A program made the position numbers and the translations under genes. From DATBGO01 sp963695645 (GTDB lineage Bacteria > Actinomycetota > Actinomycetes > Streptosporangiales > Streptosporangiaceae): DNA of 64,000 nt. This document shows, one piece after another, positions 59,412-64,000 of this stretch (position 1 is the stretch's first letter; each line of letters starts with the position of its first letter). The notes under the pieces were generated by a model. It saw only the letters and a list, made by a program, of their open reading frames with translations. It did no database searches and was not told where the DNA came from. The DNA lies in NCBI GenBank assembly GCA_963695645.1, contig CAVOHC010000012.1:1178001-1242000 (forward strand). The letters run 5' to 3'.

Positions 59412-59813
59412 ATGGACTCAGGGGCAGGGCTGCGCACGCTGCTCAGCGCCGTGACTACGAGCATCACCCGCGCCGAGCGGTGCAGCGGGGAGCTGCGCGC
59501 CTGGGGATCGGCGCTGCGTGACTCGGCCGGGCAGATCGCCACAGTCACCGACCGGCTGTGGAGCACGGGCGACCCGGAGACAGCCGTGGCCAACTCGACC
59601 GCCTACCTGGAGAGCGTCGGGCACGTGTTGCTGGCCTGGATCTGGCTTGAGCAGGCGCTGGCCGCGGAGGGTAAGACCGGCGATTTCTACGACGGGAAAC
59701 GGGCCGCGGCGCGGTACTTCTTCAGCTATGAACTCCCGAAGACCGCCGCGCAATTCGACCTGCTGGCGAGCCTGGACCGCTCAATGCTCGAGCTGTCCGA
59801 GAGCTGGTTCTGA
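59412..59813 (+). CDS. Acyl-CoA dehydrogenase C-terminal domain fragment
   Basis: 133 residues in a different frame from the preceding fragment. VANSTAYLESVGHVLLAWIW then LEQALAAEGKTGDFYDGKRAAARYFFSYELPKTAAQFDLL is the C-terminal helical domain of large acyl-CoA dehydrogenases. The central two-thirds, which bind FAD and hold the catalytic base, are missing. It can be translated from ATG 59412 and is nearly fused to the SRPBCC gene (stop 59813, start 59816), so translation may persist for coupling, but enzymatic activity is not expected. Confidence 0.65.
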   Translation: MDSGAGLRTLLSAVTTSITRAERCSGELRAWGSALRDSAGQIATVTDRLWSTGDPETAVANSTAYLESVGHVLLAWIWLEQALAAEGKTGDFYDGKRAAARYFFSYELPKTAAQFDLLASLDRSMLELSESWF

Positions 59814-59815
59814 CC

Positions 59816-60325
59816 GTGGAGTGGACCGGCGCCCGTTACGCCGACATGCCGATGGTCGAGGTTGTGACCTGGATCGATGCGCCTCCGGAACGTGTCTGGC
59901 GGCTCGTTTGCGACATCGGGCTGATGCCGGGGCTGAGCGCGGAGCTTCAGTCCGTCGAATGGCTGGACGGCGCCTCGCAGCCCGCGGTGGGAGCGCGGTT
60001 CCTCGGGCGCAGCAGGCACGCCGCGCTGGGGGAGTGGTCCACCACGTCCTACGTCGTCGAGCACGACCCGTGCCAGGTGTTCGCGTGGGCGGTGGAGGAT
60101 CCGGAGCAGCCGAGCGCGACGTGGCGGTTCACCCTGAATCCTCATCGGGGCGGAACGACGCTGAGCCAGTGGGTCCGGCTGGGGCCAGGCCGATCCGGCC
60201 TCAGCATCGCGATCGACCAGATGCCGGACAAGGAGCAGAAGATCGTCTTCGTCCGGCTGCGGGAGTTCGAGGAGTCGATGACCCGCACCCTCGCCGCCAT
60301 CAAGACGCTCGCCGAGCAGGCCTGA
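59816..60325 (+). CDS. SRPBCC-family protein (polyketide cyclase/dehydrase fold)
   Basis: 169 residues of START/Bet v1-like fold. VEVVTWIDAPPERVWRLVCDIGLMPGLSAEL is the typical N-terminal strand-helix, then GEWSTTSYVVEHDPCQVFAWAVED and a C-terminal long helix (EFEESMTRTLAAIKTLAEQA). Probably binds a hydrophobic ligand. GTG 59816, two bases after the acyl-CoA dehydrogenase fragment; its stop overlaps the ATG of the LLM gene (TGATG), so the three are one transcription unit. Confidence 0.85.
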   Translation: MEWTGARYADMPMVEVVTWIDAPPERVWRLVCDIGLMPGLSAELQSVEWLDGASQPAVGARFLGRSRHAALGEWSTTSYVVEHDPCQVFAWAVEDPEQPSATWRFTLNPHRGGTTLSQWVRLGPGRSGLSIAIDQMPDKEQKIVFVRLREFEESMTRTLAAIKTLAEQA

Positions 60326-61371
60326 TGCGCACCGCAACCACGGTCGAGGCCGCGCAGCACGATACCTGGAGCCAGACCCTCGCCTTCGTCCTGGAGGCCG
60401 AGAAGCTCGGCCTGGACATCTGCTGGGTCGCCGAGGCGTGGGGGTCGGACGCGCCCTCGCCGCTGGGATACCTCGCCGCGCGGACTGACCGGCTGCTGCT
60501 CGGCTCGGGCATCATCCAGCTCGGCACCCGGACCCCCTCGCTGATCGCGATGACCGCCATGACCCTTGCCCAGCTGTCTGGAGGCCGGTTCCTGCTCGGC
60601 CTCGGCCCGTCCGGGCCGCAAGTGATCGAAGGGCTGCACGGGCTGCCGTTCGCCCGGCCGCTGGCCCGGATGCGGGAGACCATCGAGGTGGTCCGTCAGG
60701 CGTTCTCCGGCGAGAAGATTACCTACTCCGGGAGCCAGTTCCAGATCCCGCGACCCGGCGGCGATGCGCGGCCTATGCGGCTCTCGCTGCCCGCGAACCC
60801 CGGCATCACTATCTACATCGCCTCGATGTCACCCAGGATGCTTGAACTCACCGGCACCGTGGCCGACGGCTGGCTCGGAACCAGTTTCGTCCCGGAAGGC
60901 TCGGCCGCCTACTTCGAGCATCTCGACCGCGGACTCGCCGCGTCAGGGCGCAGCCGTAGCGATCTCGACGTGTGCCAGGGCGCTGAGGTCGCATTTCTGG
61001 ACGACGAGGACGCGGTCGCGGCGCACGTGGCATCGCGCAAGAAAGAGCTGGCCTTCAGCCTCGGCGGGATGGGATCAGCCAGCACGAACTTCTACAACAA
61101 TGCCTACAGCAGGCAGGGTTGGGCCGAAGTCGCGGCACAAATCCAGGCGCGCTGGCAGGCCGGCGACCGCGACGGCGCGGCCGCCCTTGTCACCGACGAG
61201 ATGGTGCTGGCCACCACGCTGATCGGCACCGAGCAGATGGTGCGCGAACGTTTGCGCGCGTGGCGCGACGCCGGGGTCGACACGGTCCGGCTCTACCCGG
61301 CAGGCGACACTCTCGACCGCCGCCTTGCCACCCTCGGCCGTGCCATCGAACTCGTCAAGATGATCGGCTGA
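60325..61371 (+). CDS. LLM-class (luciferase-like) F420/flavin-dependent oxidoreductase
   Basis: 348-residue TIM barrel. EAEKLGLDICWVAEAWGSDAPSPLGYLAARTDRLLLGSGI is the characteristic N-terminal part, with ALSGGRF-like LAQLSGGRFLLGLGPSGPQVIEGLHG. The region before the end (RERLRAWRDAGVDTVRLYPAG) is also typical. It is likely F420-dependent in an actinomycete, acting on a ketone, aldehyde or lipid. ATG overlaps the SRPBCC stop. The longer open frame upstream is out of family. Confidence 0.9.
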   Translation: MRTATTVEAAQHDTWSQTLAFVLEAEKLGLDICWVAEAWGSDAPSPLGYLAARTDRLLLGSGIIQLGTRTPSLIAMTAMTLAQLSGGRFLLGLGPSGPQVIEGLHGLPFARPLARMRETIEVVRQAFSGEKITYSGSQFQIPRPGGDARPMRLSLPANPGITIYIASMSPRMLELTGTVADGWLGTSFVPEGSAAYFEHLDRGLAASGRSRSDLDVCQGAEVAFLDDEDAVAAHVASRKKELAFSLGGMGSASTNFYNNAYSRQGWAEVAAQIQARWQAGDRDGAAALVTDEMVLATTLIGTEQMVRERLRAWRDAGVDTVRLYPAGDTLDRRLATLGRAIELVKMIG

Positions 61372-61433
61372 ACCCAGCCGGCCAGCACCTCAGGCGCGGG
61401 CATCTGGTCCGAGAGACCGGAGAGTGAGACTGA

Positions 61434-61480
61434 ATGAAGGCTGCAGTGATCTACGAGAACGGCGGCCCGGGCGTCCTGGG
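61434..61480 (+). pseudogene. N-terminal stub of a quinone reductase/zinc-type dehydrogenase
   Basis: MKAAVIYENGGPGVL, the normal first 15 residues of an MDR-family quinone oxidoreductase, then the sequence turns into unrelated, antisense material. GGAGAGTGAGACTGA precedes the ATG as a ribosome site. The remaining 300 codons are absent. Confidence 0.5.
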
Positions 61481-61550
61481 CCACGGCTCCGTCCACCTGG
61501 CTCATCCCCGATGGGCTGGATGCGGCGCCTGCTGCGTGTGTCCCGGTTGC

Positions 61551-61867
61551 GGAGAGCTGCGGTTTAACGTCCCGCGTCGTGCCGTCGGCAACGATCTCGT
61601 AGTCACCGGCGAGGATCGCCTTGGCCGTCAGGCGGCCGATGTCGCGCGGGCCGGCCCGGGATGCGTCGAAGCGGGCTGCCATCTCCGTGTTCAGCGGAAC
61701 GATCCGTGGGTCTCGTTGCGGTTGCGGTGAACGCGAGGTGCCGTTCACCCTGGCTGCTCCACGGTCGAGGAATTCGTCGACCAGCGGGCGACCGAACCCG
61801 CGGCTGCCGCCGGTCTAGCGCGACAGCGCCCTCGATCGGTGTGCCGGGGCGGCTGGGTGCTCGTCAT
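61551..61867 (-). pseudogene. Internally deleted, frameshifted short-chain dehydrogenase
   Basis: From the ATG at 61867, one frame gives GTPIEGAVAL, then a shift of two bases leads to TGGSRGFGRPLVDEFLDRGAA (nucleotide-binding motif). It continues after a junction with DPRIVPLNTEMAARFDASRA-GPRDIGRLTAKAILAGDYEI and DVKPQLS, the C-terminal part of an SDR. The middle, with the catalytic Ser-Tyr-Lys, is missing. A relic of a 235-residue SDR, facing the quinone-reductase stub. Confidence 0.55.
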
Positions 61868-61878
61868 GGTCGTCGTTC

Positions 61879-62727
61879 CTATACGGCGGAGAACGCTGCG
61901 CCGGCTGAGAACGCGAGCGTGGTGGGGTTTCCGTAGTCCGGGTGTCTGGCCGTCATGATCTCGATGACCTGCTTGGCGGTGCTGCTCGCTGCTACGGCAT
62001 CGCGGAAGTCGCGGATGTAGCCGCGGCTGCCGTCGAGGATCGTTTCAAGGTCCTGGTCGCTGGCGTCTGGTTGCTTGTGCCCGGCAATGACGGTCTTTGC
62101 CCCGAGGCTCTCCACGAGGTCGATGCTGTCGATCCACTTCTGCCACTCCGCTGGGCCGGTGAGCGCGAGCATCATGTGGATCCGGTTGTAGACGACGTCG
62201 CCCCCGATCACGGTATCGATCGACGGGATGTGCAGGACCGTGCTTGGTGAGACGTCGCCCTGGGGGACTTCGACCACCCGCAGCTCCTGACCCTCAAGGT
62301 CGATCACGTTGCCCTCCAGCGGCTCCGGGATGACGGCGGTGCTGTCCACGTCGTGTCCGAACCTCGCCTGCCACTGCTTCTCCTGCTCGGCCACCGAGGA
62401 CTTGATATCGGCGACCACGGAGGGGATCGCCACAGGCCGTGCGCCCGGGAATCTCTGCATCAGCTGGCCGGTCCCGAGGTAGTGATCGAGGTGACCGTGG
62501 GTGATGTAGATCGTGGTCAGCTGCTTGCCGGTCTGCTCGATCATGTCGCCAAGGGCGCTCACGTCGGACTCGATGTGCCCGGTATCGGTCAGTACGGCCT
62601 CAGTCTCTCCGGTCACGAGCGCCGAGGTGCACGGGGACCAGTGCTTGCCTTCGCTGCCGAACTCATGCAGGGGGGAGATGTAAACATGCGTGCGCAGCTG
62701 AACGTTGGTGGACGGGTCGGGCGTCAT
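61879..62727 (-). CDS. Metallo-beta-lactamase-fold hydrolase
   Basis: 282 residues. The metal motif THGHLDH (His77, His79, Asp81, His82) follows VLTDTGHIESDVSALGDMI; further ligands are in VIGGDVVYNRIHMM and VIAGHKQP. No signal peptide. The family covers hydrolases of lactones, thioesters and others; the substrate is unknown. Divergent from the epoxide hydrolase gene across a short region with GTTGC/GCAAC repeats. Confidence 0.9.
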   Translation of the reverse strand: MTPDPSTNVQLRTHVYISPLHEFGSEGKHWSPCTSALVTGETEAVLTDTGHIESDVSALGDMIEQTGKQLTTIYITHGHLDHYLGTGQLMQRFPGARPVAIPSVVADIKSSVAEQEKQWQARFGHDVDSTAVIPEPLEGNVIDLEGQELRVVEVPQGDVSPSTVLHIPSIDTVIGGDVVYNRIHMMLALTGPAEWQKWIDSIDLVESLGAKTVIAGHKQPDASDQDLETILDGSRGYIRDFRDAVAASSTAKQVIEIMTARHPDYGNPTTLAFSAGAAFSAV

Positions 62728-62780
62728 CGGCGTTGCGCTCCAGTGGGCGGCGATAAAGGAGCTTGCAGCCTATCATTCTA

Positions 62781-62795
62781 GTTGCTTTTTGCAAC
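62781..62795. promoter_or_regulatory. GTTGC-TTTTT-GCAAC inverted repeat in a divergent promoter region
   Basis: Perfect 5-bp arms around five T's, 54 bp upstream of the MBL gene. Another GCAAC lies at about 62879, nearer the epoxide hydrolase start. Candidate operator shared by the two divergent genes. Confidence 0.4.
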
Positions 62796-62918
62796 GAATA
62801 TCGGCCTGCAGCCTCGTGGTGCCCGCAAGGCGTTGGCCTCCGAGGGGACGACCCGACCTCCTAGGCTAAGGATTGAATTGCAACCAAGAGGCCAGGTATC
62901 ATTGTCGGCATCAGATAC

Positions 62919-63905
62919 GTGCCACCAACCTCTGAGCGCCACGGCAACGCCAACTCCGACGGCGTCCGGATCCACTATGTCGAGCAGGGACCGGACAACG
63001 GTCCGGTCGTGCTCATGGTGCACGGCTTCCCAGAGCTTTCCTACTCCTGGCGCCACCAGCTGCCGGTTCTCGCGGCCGCCGGCTACCGGGCCGTCGCGAT
63101 CGAGGTACGGGGATACGGCAGGTCGGGCAAGCCGTGGGCGATCGAGGACTACCGGCTGCTCCGCCACGTGGCCGACAACGTCGCAGTCGCCGGGCAACTC
63201 GGCGCGGACAAAGCAGTAATCGTCGGTCACGACTGGGGAGCACCGATCTCGTGGACCTCGGCGCTTTTGCGCCCGGACCTTTTTTATGCCGTCGCTATGT
63301 TGAGCGTTCCCTACAGGCCGCCCGGTGCGCGGCGGCCTACCCAAGCCTTCGCCGAACTGGTCGGGCCGGACAACGAGTTCTACATGAACTACTTCCAGGA
63401 ACCAGGGCGTGTGGAGGCGGAGGCAGAGGCAAATATGCGGCGGTGGCTGGAGGGTTTCTACTACGGAGCTTCCGCCGATGCGCCTTCCGGTAGCGACGCA
63501 GGCATGTGGACCATCCCGAAGGGCGAGCGAATGGTGGACCGCCTGCCCCGGCTCGGCATCCAGCTTGCCTGGCTCCCGAAGAACGACCTCGACGTCTACG
63601 TGGGCGAGTTCGAGCGCACCGGACTCCGTGGCGGCCTCAACCGCTACCGCAATCTCGACCGGGACGCCGATGACCTAGCCGCCCTACGGGGGCAACCGCT
63701 GCGCGTTCCTACGCTGTTCATCGGCGGGGATAGGGACGGCCCGACGGTCTGGGGCGCCAACACCATCGCGAGATTCCCCCAGACGCTGCCGCTTCTTGAG
63801 GGCAGCCACATCCTCGAGAACTGCGGCCACTGGGTGCAGCAGGAAAAGCCCGACGAAGTCAATCGCCTGCTTATGGACTTCCTTACGGAGGTGCGGCCGA
63901 TCTGA
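62919..63905 (+). CDS. Epoxide hydrolase-like alpha/beta hydrolase
   Basis: 328 residues. Oxyanion motif HGFPE (35-39), nucleophile Asp105 in VIVGHDWGAPISW, and C-terminal His in NCGHWVQQEKPDEVN. The Asp nucleophile with HGFPE and a cap region (YMNYFQEPGRVEAE...) fits soluble epoxide hydrolases; haloalkane dehalogenases are a less likely alternative. GTG 62919 is the only fitting start, with no clear ribosome site. Divergent from the MBL hydrolase. Confidence 0.92.
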   Translation: MPPTSERHGNANSDGVRIHYVEQGPDNGPVVLMVHGFPELSYSWRHQLPVLAAAGYRAVAIEVRGYGRSGKPWAIEDYRLLRHVADNVAVAGQLGADKAVIVGHDWGAPISWTSALLRPDLFYAVAMLSVPYRPPGARRPTQAFAELVGPDNEFYMNYFQEPGRVEAEAEANMRRWLEGFYYGASADAPSGSDAGMWTIPKGERMVDRLPRLGIQLAWLPKNDLDVYVGEFERTGLRGGLNRYRNLDRDADDLAALRGQPLRVPTLFIGGDRDGPTVWGANTIARFPQTLPLLEGSHILENCGHWVQQEKPDEVNRLLMDFLTEVRPI

Positions 63906-64000
63906 GGAGACTGATCTGGCCGTCTCGATGAGCGACTCACCCAGCTTGCGGCGCCGGTAGCCCAGTTACAAGCTGGAACACGCGGTGGAGCCGGTCAGCG
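63906..64000. other. Unassigned right edge
   Basis: 95 bp after the epoxide hydrolase stop. No gene can be recognised in either strand; a short minus-strand frame enters from the edge but is too short to name. Confidence 0.4.

Overview
The window is very GC-rich, with strong third-position GC bias, many GTG starts and GGAGG-type ribosome binding sites. Its gene sets (fabD-fabH-acpP-fabF next to a PucR-type regulator, aceE divergent from a DUF3052 gene and an AhpE-type peroxiredoxin, DUF3145, DUF5998, F420-linked flavin-fold proteins, PknB-like kinase, FHA protein) are those of a high-GC actinomycete. A lineage near Streptosporangiales or Streptomycetales fits best, but the species cannot be fixed by reading. 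Everything here is read by eye; no database search was run.

Layout. 1-9.7 kb is core metabolism: a histidyl-tRNA-synthetase-like C-terminus, a Nudix hydrolase, lipB, a TIGR01777 epimerase, sucB and lpdA (lipoate enzymes of 2-oxoacid oxidation), pepA and a divergent two-gene membrane operon. 9.7-22.9 kb is mixed housekeeping: ChrB_N protein, peptidase E, HIT protein, FHA protein facing a Ser/Thr kinase, RibD-like reductase, DUF5998/phosphodiesterase/sulfurtransferase genes with DnaA-box-like sites, an acyl-CoA ligase, DUF2891 and a TIM-barrel protein. 22.9-25.5 kb holds leuA with a leucine leader peptide and a HbhA/phasin-like gene. 25.6-28.9 kb is a three-gene unit: winged-helix/nuclease-like protein, membrane-anchored FtsK/TraG-type ATPase, membrane J-domain protein. 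29-45 kb carries DUF3145, a secreted Ig-like protein, a nucleoside hydrolase, the fatty-acid cluster (accD-like, fabF, acpP, fabH, fabD, PucR regulator), an F420-type enzyme, DUF1810 and aceE.

From tRNA-Val(TAC) at 46.54 kb rightwards the character changes. Intact genes (alcohol dehydrogenase, methyltransferase, secreted hydrolases, collagen-like protein, HxlR regulator, LLM oxidoreductase, MBL hydrolase, epoxide hydrolase) lie among long gene-free stretches and several clearly broken genes: YcaQ-like, helicase, LuxR/AAA, acyl-CoA dehydrogenase, SDR and quinone reductase. The 3' half of a second tRNA-Val-like sequence lies at 58.2 kb, so the 46.5-58.2 kb block looks like a decayed genomic island.

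The most interesting items are: (i) the orphan conjugation-like ATPase/J-domain operon; (ii) a FabD fused to a BCCP-fold domain in which the biotinyl lysine is replaced by glycine; (iii) the tRNA-bounded pseudogene-rich block; (iv) in-frame minisatellites inside core enzymes (pepA, aceE, sucB linker); (v) the leucine leader upstream of leuA; and (vi) three DnaA-box-like sites in 75 bp.
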